Of a stretch of 10,887 bases of DNA, positions 5,300 through 10,887 are shown in pieces. A program made the position numbers and the translations under genes. Source of the DNA: an uncultured Clostridia bacterium (GTDB lineage Bacteria > Bacillota > Clostridia > Christensenellales > Aristaeellaceae); the NCBI GenBank assembly GCA_934647305.1, contig CAKUFI010000085.1, positions 1 to 10,887 of the forward strand. The letters are read 5' to 3'. Numbering within the stretch: position 1 is the stretch's first letter; the number at the start of each line of letters is the position of its first letter. The notes beneath the pieces are model-generated. The model had not been told where the DNA came from. It worked only from the letters and a program-made list of their open reading frames with translations, and searched no databases.

Positions 5300-5430
5300 T
5301 GTGAAAGATGCACAAAATATACATGAGTATACAGTATATACAAAATAATTCAGAGGGGTGTCCTGACAAAATAATATGCAAAAATCGAACAAATTGCGCA
5401 GAAAAAATGTCATTGATTGAAAATTTCACA
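5300..5430 (+). promoter_or_regulatory. AT-rich upstream region of the transporter promoter with TATACA repeats
   Basis: This AT-rich stretch in an otherwise GC-rich window holds no gene. TATACA occurs three times, at 5318, 5328 and 5337, about one helical turn apart, in a setting rich in GTATAC-like palindromes. It lies some 90-115 bp upstream of the -35 box. It could be an activator site or an UP-type region, but no regulator gene adjoins it. Confidence 0.4.
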
Positions 5431-5459
5431 TTGACAAAAGGCTGTAACTGTGAGATAAT
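5431..5459 (+). promoter_or_regulatory. Sigma-A promoter of the sugar importer operon
   Basis: TTGACA (5431-5436), a 17-nt spacer and GATAAT (5454-5459) are near consensus. The leader to the ATG at 5514 is about 48 nt and contains the ribosome binding site AAAGGAG (5499-5505). Confidence 0.8.
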
Positions 5460-5513
5460 ACTTGCAACGGGAAAGACCGATGGAAATCTACATTGTTGAA
5501 AGGAGAATTTCCC

Positions 5514-7133
5514 ATGAAAGAAGCGTTTTCCCTGATCCTGGCCCTTGCCCTTGCGCTGTGCTGCTTCAGCTTTACCGCCAGCGCCGACGAGGCTCCCGTC
5601 GTGCTGACGGTCGCCGTCTCCGACGGCACCAACATCGAGGACTTCAACACCAACGAGATGACCCTCTACATCGAGGAGAAGCTGGGCGTCGATCTGCAGA
5701 TCACCGCTTACGATTCCTCCGAATATGATTCCAAGATCAACATCATGATCAACGCCGGCGACAAGCTGGAGGACATCATCGTCGGCGGCCTGGGCGGCGA
5801 CGCAGCCATCTTTGACTACGCGCAGCAGGGCGCGATCATTCCCCTGACCGAGTACTACTACAATCCCGAGATCGCGGTCAACCTGACCGAGGCCATCGAG
5901 CGCGTGGGCTTCGACTTCCGCGGCGCGATGACCATGCCCGACGGCGAGATCTACGGCATCGCTTCCCTGAACCAGTCCTGGGGCAACAAGTACGGCAATG
6001 GCCGCGCCTGGGTCTACACCCCCTGGCTGGAGGCCATGGGCGAGAAGGCTCCCACCACCACTGCTGAGCTCGAGGCGCTGCTTGAGAAGGCGGTCGCGAC
6101 CGACCTCAACGGCAACGGACAGAAGGACGAGATCGGCCTGGCCGGCTATGACGGCATCTCCGGCCAGTGGTTCAACTGGCTGATGAACGCCTTCACCTAC
6201 TGCAACAATCAAAAGGACTGGATGCAGGTCAACGACGGCGTGGTCTCCTTCGCCTACACCACCGACGAGTGGCGCCAGGGCGTCGAGTACATCCGCGGCC
6301 TGATGGCCAAGGGCCTGATCCCCACCGAGAACCTGACCCAGGATCTGGCCACCGGCTACACCGGCATGGTCAACACCGAGGACGTCACCTGCTTCATGGT
6401 GGGCTACACCAACGCCGACCGCATGACCGATATCGAGCGCAAGGGTCTGTACACCGCCGTGCTGCCCGTGACCGGCCCCAACGGCAATCGCACGACCATG
6501 TTTACCCAGTCCGTGCCCAACAACGGCATGGTGATCACCGCTGACTGCGAGAACCCCGAAATGGCCTTCCGCGTGGGCGACCTGATGGTCTGCGAAGAGC
6601 TGTCCATCACCACCCGCTTCGGCAAGAAGGGCGTTGAGTGGGACTACGTCTCCGAGCTGGAGAACGGTTCCGACTACGAGTGCCCCTACTCCCCGCACTT
6701 CCCGCCCTTCATCGCCCTGTATCATGACTCCCAGTACTGGGGCTCCGGCGCGATGCAGAACGTCTCCTGGATGCAGAAGAACCCCTTCATCCGCCAGTAC
6801 GGCATCGCCGCGGGCATGGCCTACGCCGCCGGCACGATGACCCAGTTCGACCTCGAGTTCGCCAACGGCGCGACCCTGTATCAGACCGCCGGCCTGACCC
6901 CCAAGGAGACCGTGCAGAAGCTGATCTACTCCGCCGAGGAGCAGCAGATCGTCACCGACGTGAAGACCGACCTGAACACCTACATCAAGGAAACCAACGC
7001 CGCCTGGCTGACCGGCGCGCAGGAGCTCAACGACGATACCTGGAACGCCTACCTCAAGACCATCGATTCCATGAACGCCGCTGAGTGGCTCAAGGTTGCG
7101 CAGGCTGCCTACGACCGTTCCGTCGGCAAGTAA
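5514..7133 (+). CDS. Extracellular solute-binding protein of a carbohydrate ABC importer (YtcQ/LipO-like)
   Basis: The protein has 539 aa, the length of the large family-1 solute-binding proteins paired with LplB/YtcP permeases. The N-terminus is a signal peptide with hydrophobic core LILALALALCCFSF and an ASA motif (22-24) before DEAPVVLTVAV. Two cysteines (16-17) lie in the core, but the preceding LAL is a poor lipobox, so lipid anchoring is unclear. Family features include the early INIMINAGDKLEDIIVGG (75-92), MPDGEIYGI (141-149) and a calcium-loop-like DLNGNGQKDE (197-206). It should bind a mono- or oligosaccharide outside the membrane and deliver it to the two permeases downstream; the sugar is not identifiable. 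I chose the ATG at 5514, 8 nt after AAAGGAG, over one seven codons upstream that would put charged residues before the signal peptide. Confidence 0.92.
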   Translation: MKEAFSLILALALALCCFSFTASADEAPVVLTVAVSDGTNIEDFNTNEMTLYIEEKLGVDLQITAYDSSEYDSKINIMINAGDKLEDIIVGGLGGDAAIFDYAQQGAIIPLTEYYYNPEIAVNLTEAIERVGFDFRGAMTMPDGEIYGIASLNQSWGNKYGNGRAWVYTPWLEAMGEKAPTTTAELEALLEKAVATDLNGNGQKDEIGLAGYDGISGQWFNWLMNAFTYCNNQKDWMQVNDGVVSFAYTTDEWRQGVEYIRGLMAKGLIPTENLTQDLATGYTGMVNTEDVTCFMVGYTNADRMTDIERKGLYTAVLPVTGPNGNRTTMFTQSVPNNGMVITADCENPEMAFRVGDLMVCEELSITTRFGKKGVEWDYVSELENGSDYECPYSPHFPPFIALYHDSQYWGSGAMQNVSWMQKNPFIRQYGIAAGMAYAAGTMTQFDLEFANGATLYQTAGLTPKETVQKLIYSAEEQQIVTDVKTDLNTYIKETNAAWLTGAQELNDDTWNAYLKTIDSMNAAEWLKVAQAAYDRSVGK

Positions 7134-7148
7134 TCCATTACCTACATC

Positions 7149-7176
7149 AGCCGCTGCTGCCACGGCAGCAGCGGCT
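7149..7176 (+). promoter_or_regulatory. Stable intercistronic stem-loop between binding protein and permease genes
   Basis: A perfect 12-bp GC-rich stem (7149-7160/7165-7176) has loop CACG and no U-tract. Such stems after binding-protein genes commonly protect the upstream mRNA from 3' exonucleases and give more binding protein than permease. It begins 15 nt after the stop codon and ends well before the next ribosome binding site. Confidence 0.7.
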
Positions 7177-7205
7177 CGTCTACATTTTCGCGGGGAGGAA
7201 ATACT

Positions 7206-8132
7206 ATGCACCCCAAGCGCAGACTCTGGTCAGACCTCAGGCGCGACTGGCAGCTGTACCTCTTTCTGCTGATCCCGGTCGTCTACATCATCATCTTCGC
7301 CTATGTGCCCATGGGCGGTCTGCAGATCGCCTTCAAGGATTTCGCCGCCCGCAAGGGCATTTTCGGAAGCCCCTGGGTGGGCCTCAAGCACTTTAAGAAG
7401 TTCTTTTCCAGCGTCTACTTCGGACGCACCGTGGGCAATACCCTGGCGCTGTCCGCCTACTCGCTGGCCTGCGGCTGGCCTCTGCCCATTATCGTGGCGC
7501 TGATGCTCAACTGCTATAGATCCCAAAAGGTCAAAAGTATCACCCAGACCATCATGACCCTGCCGCACTTCATCTCCGTGGTCGTGCTGGTCGGCATGTT
7601 GTTCCAGATGTTCAGCGCCCGCAACGGCATCTACGGCGCGGCCATCTTCCGCCTGACCGGTACCCGCCCGGCCGACCCCTTCGCCACGCCCAGCAATTTC
7701 CGCCACTTCTATCTGTGGTCGGGCGTCTGGCAGGACTTCGGCTGGGGCTCGATCATCTACCTGGCCGCGCTCGCCGGCGTGGATCCCTCGCTGCATGAGG
7801 CCGCGACCGTCGACGGCGCCTCCCGCTTCAAGCGCGTGCTGCACGTCGATCTGCCCACCATCCTGCCCACCATCGTCATCATGCTGATCCTGCGATTCGG
7901 CAACATCATGTCCATCGGCTTTGAAAAGGTATTCCTGCTGCAGAACGACCTGAACCTGAGCTACAGCGAGGTCATCTCGACCTACGTCTACAAGGTGGGT
8001 CTGTCCGGCGGCGGCAAGACCGACTTCTCCTACGCGACGGCCATCGGCTTCTTCAACTCGGTGGTCAACCTGGTGCTGATCGTGGTCGTGAACTTCATCG
8101 CGGGCAAGGTCGGCGACACCAGTCTGTGGTAA
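7206..8132 (+). CDS. Carbohydrate ABC transporter permease, LplB/YtcP-type first permease
   Basis: The protein has 308 aa. The N-terminus RRDWQLYLFLLIPVVYIIIF (12-31), the YVPMGGLQIAFKDF segment (33-46) and WVGLKHFKKFF (57-67) are typical of the LplB-like permeases. About six membrane helices are visible. The EAA loop that contacts the ATPase is EAATVDGASRFKRVLHVDLP (198-217). The C-terminus ends in VGDTSLW, with FIAGKVGD (297-304) as in relatives. It forms one half of the sugar channel with the next gene product. A GGGGAGGAAA ribosome binding site precedes the ATG, which begins 72 nt after the binding-protein stop. No ATPase gene is present in the operon, so a shared MsmX-type ATPase encoded elsewhere is expected; that is known for this family and inferred here. 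Confidence 0.93.
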   Translation: MHPKRRLWSDLRRDWQLYLFLLIPVVYIIIFAYVPMGGLQIAFKDFAARKGIFGSPWVGLKHFKKFFSSVYFGRTVGNTLALSAYSLACGWPLPIIVALMLNCYRSQKVKSITQTIMTLPHFISVVVLVGMLFQMFSARNGIYGAAIFRLTGTRPADPFATPSNFRHFYLWSGVWQDFGWGSIIYLAALAGVDPSLHEAATVDGASRFKRVLHVDLPTILPTIVIMLILRFGNIMSIGFEKVFLLQNDLNLSYSEVISTYVYKVGLSGGGKTDFSYATAIGFFNSVVNLVLIVVVNFIAGKVGDTSLW

Positions 8133-8147
8133 GGGGGAACTGAAGCA

Positions 8148-9089
8148 ATGAAAATGAAGAAAATGCCGAATCGGGAGTATGCGCACGTGCCCCATCACGC
8201 GCGCAACCACATCAGGCAGCCCAAGAGCGACCGCATCTTCTACGCGATCGTGTACACCGTCATCACCCTGCTGACCATCAGCGTGCTGTACCCGCTGATC
8301 TACGTCGTCTCGGCCTCGTTTTCCTCGGCGGCGGCGATCAACTCGGGCCGCATGTGGCTGTGGCCGGTCGATATCGACTTTATCGGCTATAAGTACGTGC
8401 TGAAGTACAAGTATGTGTGGGTCGGCTACCGCAACACCATCTTCTACACCCTGACGCACGCCTTCCTGGGCATCTGCATGTGCCTGATCTGCGCCTATCC
8501 GCTGGCCCGCCGCGGCCTGCGCTTCAAGGGCTTTTTGACCTTCCTGTTCACCTTCACCATGCTCTTCTCCGGCGGCATGATCCCCGGCTACCTGCTGATG
8601 AAGAACCTGAGGCTGCTGGATACCGTGTGGGCGATCATCATCCCCGGCTCGCTGAGCGTGTACAACATGATCGTCACCCGTACCTTCATCCAGAGCAATA
8701 TCCCCGAGGAACTGCTCGAGGCCGCGCGCATCGACGGCTGCTCGGACGCGAAGTTCTTCTTCAAGATGGTGCTGCCCCTGTCCAAGACCATCATCGCCGT
8801 GCTGGCGCTGATGTACGCCTCGGCCATGTGGAACTCCTACTTCAGCGCCTTCCTGTACCTGAAGACCAAGGATCTGTATCCGCTGCAGATCTTCCTGCGC
8901 CAGATCCTGGTTCAGGCCAATTTCGACTCCGAAATGCTCGACCCCGACGCGCTGGAGCAGATGCAGAACCTTCAGCAGATCCTCAAGTACGCCATCATCG
9001 TGGTCTCTACCGCGCCCATGGTGCTTTTCTACCCCTTCGTGCAGAAGTATTTCGAAAAGGGCGTCATGATCGGCTCCCTGAAGGGCTGA
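8148..9089 (+). CDS. Carbohydrate ABC transporter permease, second permease (YtcP/AraQ-like)
   Basis: The protein has 313 aa. A basic, histidine-containing cytoplasmic N-terminus (about 1-30) precedes six membrane helices, the first at about 31-52. Family features include LYPLIYVVSASFS (47-59), a WNTIF-type segment here as YRNTIFYTL (94-102), LFSGGMIPGYLL (139-150) and the EAA loop LEAARIDGCSDAKFFFKMVL (190-209). The C-terminal YFEKGVMIGSLKG is the usual end of this permease type. The gene follows the first permease after 15 nt with GGGGGA about 11 nt before the ATG; a nearby in-frame ATG at codon 3 or 6 could also be used. With the preceding permease it should form the translocation pore of the importer. 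A terminator follows. Confidence 0.93.
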   Translation: MKMKKMPNREYAHVPHHARNHIRQPKSDRIFYAIVYTVITLLTISVLYPLIYVVSASFSSAAAINSGRMWLWPVDIDFIGYKYVLKYKYVWVGYRNTIFYTLTHAFLGICMCLICAYPLARRGLRFKGFLTFLFTFTMLFSGGMIPGYLLMKNLRLLDTVWAIIIPGSLSVYNMIVTRTFIQSNIPEELLEAARIDGCSDAKFFFKMVLPLSKTIIAVLALMYASAMWNSYFSAFLYLKTKDLYPLQIFLRQILVQANFDSEMLDPDALEQMQNLQQILKYAIIVVSTAPMVLFYPFVQKYFEKGVMIGSLKG

Positions 9090-9113
9090 TTCTCCCTCCC
9101 CGAAAATGTGCAA

Positions 9114-9154
9114 GGCGCTCCCGTCCGTTCTGGGCAGGAGCGCCGTTGTTTTTT
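9114..9154. terminator. Rho-independent terminator ending the importer operon
   Basis: GGCGCTCC (9114-9121) pairs with GGAGCGCC (9137-9144), extended inside by a few more pairs, and is followed by GTTGTTTTTT. The T-run abuts the stop codon of the convergent minus-strand gene. Confidence 0.88.
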
Positions 9155-9366
9155 CAGGCTTCGGGCAGTCGCGAAAAGCGGACGGTCTGATGCTTGAGCG
9201 AGATCTTGTCCACCTGCCAGCCGCGCGGGAGCAGCTCCTGCTTGAAGGTCAGGAAGGAGTGATCGATGGGGATCCCCGCAATCCGCTCGACTTCCTCAAA
9301 GGTCAGGGTCAGCGTGCCGCCATCCTGCACCTCTACATAGTCCCACAGCGCGTCAAATTTGCTCAT
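9154..9366 (-). CDS. Small hypothetical protein, 70 aa
   Basis: I do not recognise a named family, but the protein looks genuine. It has mixed alpha/beta character: KFDALWDYVE, a threonine/leucine-rich strand (TLTLTFEEVERIAG), DHSFLTFKQELLPRGW and a final strand KISLKHQTVRFSRL. This pattern resembles short proteins of Clostridia with FDALWDYI...LTFEEI...DHSFL...ISLK. The start at 9366 has AAAGGTGG 8 nt upstream. Its ATG overlaps the TGA of a 17-codon ORF (ATGA overlap), so translation may be coupled. It lies last in the minus-strand block headed by the TetR gene and ends at the terminator shared with the importer operon. A regulatory or adaptor role would be a guess. Confidence 0.72.
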   Translation of the reverse strand: MSKFDALWDYVEVQDGGTLTLTFEEVERIAGIPIDHSFLTFKQELLPRGWQVDKISLKHQTVRFSRLPEA

Positions 9367-9416
9367 GGCTTCACCACCTTTATCGGGGGGATTTCGACGA
9401 TTCGAATGTGCTGCAT
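9363..9416 (-). CDS. Possible 17-codon ORF overlapping the start of the 70-aa gene
   Basis: ATG at 9416 reads MQHIRIVEIPPIKVVKP and stops at TGA, which shares bases with the next gene's ATG. AAAGGA lies about 8 nt before its ATG. The peptide resembles the first strand of GyrI-like effector-binding domains (IxIVEIPPxKVV), so it may be the remnant of a longer gene, or a coupling leader. The resemblance is short and from memory. Confidence 0.4.
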   Translation of the reverse strand: MQHIRIVEIPPIKVVKP

Positions 9417-9483
9417 GGTCTAGTCCTTTCTGTCGGGTGGAAAAGGGCCGGAAACGCCCTGAAAATGTGGACAGAATCGCGCC

Positions 9484-9517
9484 AAAACCGGCCTCTACGC
9501 GGACAGAATCCGGCCGG
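9484..9517 (-). terminator. Weak terminator-like hairpin after the 114-aa ORF
   Basis: On the minus strand CCGGCC (9517-9512) pairs with GGCCGG (9493-9488), followed by TTTT (9487-9484). The loop is 18 nt and the stem only 6 bp, so function is doubtful. The decamer GGACAGAATC occurs twice around it, at 9469 and 9501 on the plus strand. Confidence 0.3.
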
Positions 9518-9523
9518 AATCCG

Positions 9524-9868
9524 TCAGGCAAAGTCCAGGTCATAGCGCGTGCCGTGCGAGAAGAGGACTGCCCGCGTCAGGGCGATTTTCAGGATGACGC
9601 ACTGCGGACTTGCCAGGTCGTTATGGCCGTTGTCGATCCACTCGGTGAAGACCGCGCGCAGCGTTCGGGAAAGGTCTGCGTTTTCGGGTGCGGCGAACGG
9701 GCCCAGGCCTTGCCCTACGCCCTGCGCGGTGAACCACTCGCCCGCGATGGCGCAGGTCGGATTCTCCGCCGGCTGCAGCATCCTGAACGCGAATGCGCGT
9801 TCACGGTGAGCACCAAGGGCGTGCGGACTTGCGCTCGGCCGGTATTCAAGACTGCCTGCGTCCGCCAT
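9524..9868 (-). CDS. 114-aa ORF resembling the C-terminal end of a type-B carboxylesterase
   Basis: The ORF begins 3 nt after the TetR stop, and its ribosome binding site GGAGAAG lies inside the last TetR codons, so translation is coupled. Codon use (G/C third positions) is that of a real gene. The order of elements recalls the end of PnbA-like carboxylesterases: SPHALGAHRERAFAF (14-28), where H21 would be the catalytic histidine seen as FHALELPFVF in PnbA; LSRTLRAVFTEWIDNG (66-81), as in the LSxTxxxxWxxFAKTG helix; and TRAVLFSHGTRYDLD (98-112). The nucleophile Ser and acid, which lie in the missing N-terminal three quarters, are absent, so it cannot be an active esterase. It may be a deletion remnant or a small protein of other origin. 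I am fairly sure it is translated, not sure of the family. Confidence 0.5.
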   Translation of the reverse strand: MADAGSLEYRPSASPHALGAHRERAFAFRMLQPAENPTCAIAGEWFTAQGVGQGLGPFAAPENADLSRTLRAVFTEWIDNGHNDLASPQCVILKIALTRAVLFSHGTRYDLDFA

Positions 9869-9871
9869 GGG

Positions 9872-10495
9872 CTACTTCTCCACCAGCGCGCGGAACTGAG
9901 CGTCCCGGTCGAAGGCGCCCTCGACGAAGCCTGGAACCTCCTTGAGCGCCTTGCACAGGCTGAGGCTCAGGCCGGTCAGCGTGGCGCTGATCTCCTGATT
10001 GGTGTAGGGGCAGCAGCCGGTGACGATCAGCGTCGCCAGGCCGTGTACCGCCAGCCACATGTCGCGGAAGTAGCGCCCGGCGGCCCGCTCGTCCAGGTGA
10101 TATAGCCGCTCGATGGAGGGCAGCGTGAGCGACTGTGCCTGCCCCAGGGCCGTGAAGGCGTCTCCGGCCTCGCCCGGATGCGGGGTGAGGAAGAGCAGGC
10201 GGTAGAGCTCAGGATCCTCGCGCGCGAACTGTATATGCTTCAGGCCCACACCCAGGAAGGGGATCGGCTGCTGCAGACCCTCGCTGACGCGTTCCCGGTA
10301 CAGCGCGAGCGACTTTTCGCGGATGGCGGCGCGTACCTCGTCCATGCTCTTGAAATAGGTGAAGATCGGCCGGGTGGATACGCCCAGTTCCGCGCCGATG
10401 TCACGCGTGGTGACGCCATCCAGGCCCTTGACGCGGGCGACGGCCAGCGCCGCCTGAACGATTTCGTCCCGAGTGAATTTGACTTTGGGAGGCAT
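9872..10495 (-). CDS. TetR/AcrR family transcriptional regulator
   Basis: The protein has 207 aa. The N-terminal DNA-binding domain is clear: FTRDEIVQAALAVARVKGL (7-25), then the helix-turn-helix VTTRDIGAELGVSTRPIFTYF (28-48). The PIFTYF segment stands where most relatives have ALYRHF or TIYYYF. The ligand domain (about 65-207) includes HIQFAREDPELYRLLFL (87-103) and WLAVHGLATLIVTG (147-160), the W-x-x-x-H-G helix common in TetR C-terminal domains. It should be a dimeric repressor released by a small ligand, likely controlling itself and the genes behind it. I chose ATG 10495 because AAAGGA lies 8 nt upstream; the ATG three codons earlier lies right on that site. The 114-aa ORF follows after 3 nt. 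Confidence 0.92.
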   Translation of the reverse strand: MPPKVKFTRDEIVQAALAVARVKGLDGVTTRDIGAELGVSTRPIFTYFKSMDEVRAAIREKSLALYRERVSEGLQQPIPFLGVGLKHIQFAREDPELYRLLFLTPHPGEAGDAFTALGQAQSLTLPSIERLYHLDERAAGRYFRDMWLAVHGLATLIVTGCCPYTNQEISATLTGLSLSLCKALKEVPGFVEGAFDRDAQFRALVEK

Positions 10496-10514
10496 GAAAC
10501 TCATCCTTTCGAAG

Positions 10515-10545
10515 GGAAATATAACGAACGTTGTGTAACGATTGT
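10515..10545 (-). promoter_or_regulatory. Candidate autoregulatory operator in the TetR leader
   Basis: Just downstream of the -10 box the minus strand carries CGTTA twice (around CACAACGTT) and an AACGTT palindrome near the predicted start of transcription. The spacing fits a TetR dimer site, but the symmetry is imperfect and no binding can be shown. Confidence 0.3.
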
Positions 10546-10546
10546 G

Positions 10547-10575
10547 ATTATAGCGCAAAACGCGCGTCTTGTCAA
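10547..10575 (-). promoter_or_regulatory. Perfect-consensus sigma-A promoter for the TetR gene block
   Basis: On the minus strand TTGACA (10575-10570), a 17-nt spacer and TATAAT (10552-10547) match consensus exactly. The spacer contains GCGCGTTTTGCGC, a small inverted repeat. A promoter this strong before a repressor gene usually implies tight repression. Confidence 0.85.
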
Positions 10576-10593
10576 CCGGGTTGGGGCGAAAAA

Positions 10594-10813
10594 GCGGCAG
10601 GCAAGTGGAGCCGGGAACTGCCCGAGTCAGCAGCGCTGACAGATAATCTGCGGGGAAGCCCGCAGATTGGAAGACCCCAGCCGCTTGAATATATGGCGGC
10701 TGGGGTCGTGTTTTGCCCGGCGGCAGCAGGCGGATGCAGGTGCTGCCTGCCCGGCGGTAGCGAGTGGCAGTCGGCCCTGCCGATGCAGATTCGAAGACCC
10801 CAGCCGCTTGAAT
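10594..10813 (+). repeat. Intergenic repeat family 1, copy C
   Basis: A GC-rich module at 10594-10640 resembles 319-365. It is followed by HP1 (10645-10654/10659-10668, AATCTGCGGG, loop GAAG), HP2 (10673-10684/10696-10707, 12 bp perfect, loop of 11 nt) and the conserved flank and module 10707-10784. The 29 nt at 10662-10690 then recur at 10785-10813 with one mismatch, giving an HP2 left arm without its partner. The spacing between HP1 and HP2 equals that of copy A. Confidence 0.82.
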
Positions 10814-10887
10814 TGGACCGTTCCCCCGCGAACAGACAAATAAAAAAGCCCCTGTCGCAGAATAGCGGCGAATTACACGGCCTTGCT
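10814..10887. other. Right end, no gene seen
   Basis: The stretch has a run of A (about 10841-10848) followed by GCCCCTGTCGC. Read on the minus strand this is GCGACAGGGGC and a T-run, which could be the second half of a terminator whose first arm lies beyond the window. That cannot be resolved here. Confidence 0.3.

Noticed and set aside
7134..7205. True terminator between the binding protein and permease genes
   Set aside because: The stem is strong but has no U-tract, and the permeases have no promoter of their own, so it is better read as a transcript-stabilising stem.
5271..7211. 646-codon open frame on the minus strand, opposite the solute-binding protein
   Set aside because: It is a product of G/C-rich third positions in the real gene. 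It reads as low-complexity Gly/Val/Leu/His/Asp-rich protein without family features, and the plus-strand gene is unmistakable.
7230..9113. 627-codon minus-strand open frame opposite both permeases
   Set aside because: It has the same cause: a His/Asp/Gly/Gln-rich composition shadow of two clear permease genes.
9154..9366. Barstar immunity gene for the barnase homologue
   Set aside because: The size is close, but the sequence lacks the barstar pattern (YYGxNLDALWD with the acidic helix). Only the short FDALWDYV resembles it superficially, and the gene is 4 kb away in another operon.
10627..10839. 70-codon minus-strand frame with FKRLGSSNL twice, looking like a repeat protein
   Set aside because: The duplicated peptide is the translation of the 29-nt direct repeat and hairpin. 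There is no ribosome binding site, and the DNA element explains it.

Overview
The window looks like a chromosomal segment of a GC-rich Gram-positive anaerobe of class Clostridia, probably an uncultured gut lineage. The reasons are near-consensus sigma-A promoters (TTGACA-17-TATAAT type), strong AGGAGG-like ribosome binding sites, a BioY biotin transporter, a B. subtilis YtcQ/LplB/YtcP-type sugar importer and a Bacillus-type secreted ribonuclease. The taxonomic assignment is inference. Codon third positions are mostly G or C, which leaves many long but spurious antisense open frames.

Layout from left to right. Positions 1-459 are non-coding and hairpin-dense, ending in a promoter. Positions 460-1880 hold a two-gene operon: a membrane-anchored phosphodiester-glycosidase-like protein (NAGPA domain) and a small two-helix membrane protein with a Pro/Arg-rich tail. 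A shared bidirectional terminator separates it from a convergent small membrane protein (1923-2297, minus). BioY (2500-3036) has its own promoter. About 700 nt of hairpin-rich non-coding DNA follow (3037-3743). Next is a divergent pair: a HAD-IIA (NagD-like) phosphatase (3744-4547, minus) and a secreted barnase-type ribonuclease (4675-5199, plus).

The centre is a three-gene carbohydrate ABC importer operon (5514-9089): solute-binding protein and two permeases. It has a strong promoter, a stem-loop after the first gene, no ATPase gene, and a terminator at the end. The minus-strand block 9154-10495 reads, in transcription order, a TetR-family repressor, a tightly coupled 114-aa ORF that resembles the C-terminal end of a type-B carboxylesterase, then a 17-codon mini-ORF overlapping the start of a 70-aa conserved-looking hypothetical gene. 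The right end (10580-10887) is again repeats.

The two most notable things are (1) the barnase homologue, which aligns without gaps to barnase through every catalytic residue (constant offset of 43) but has extra termini, several cysteines and no barstar gene in the window; and (2) a dispersed intergenic repeat family in three copies (about 197-365, 3613-3724, 10594-10813). In it a 12-bp stem / 11-nt loop hairpin keeps its geometry while stem bases change on both sides together and the flank stays conserved, which suggests selection on structure. A second repeat family is shared by 41-94 and 3377-3431. I saw no tRNA, rRNA, CRISPR array or transposase gene.
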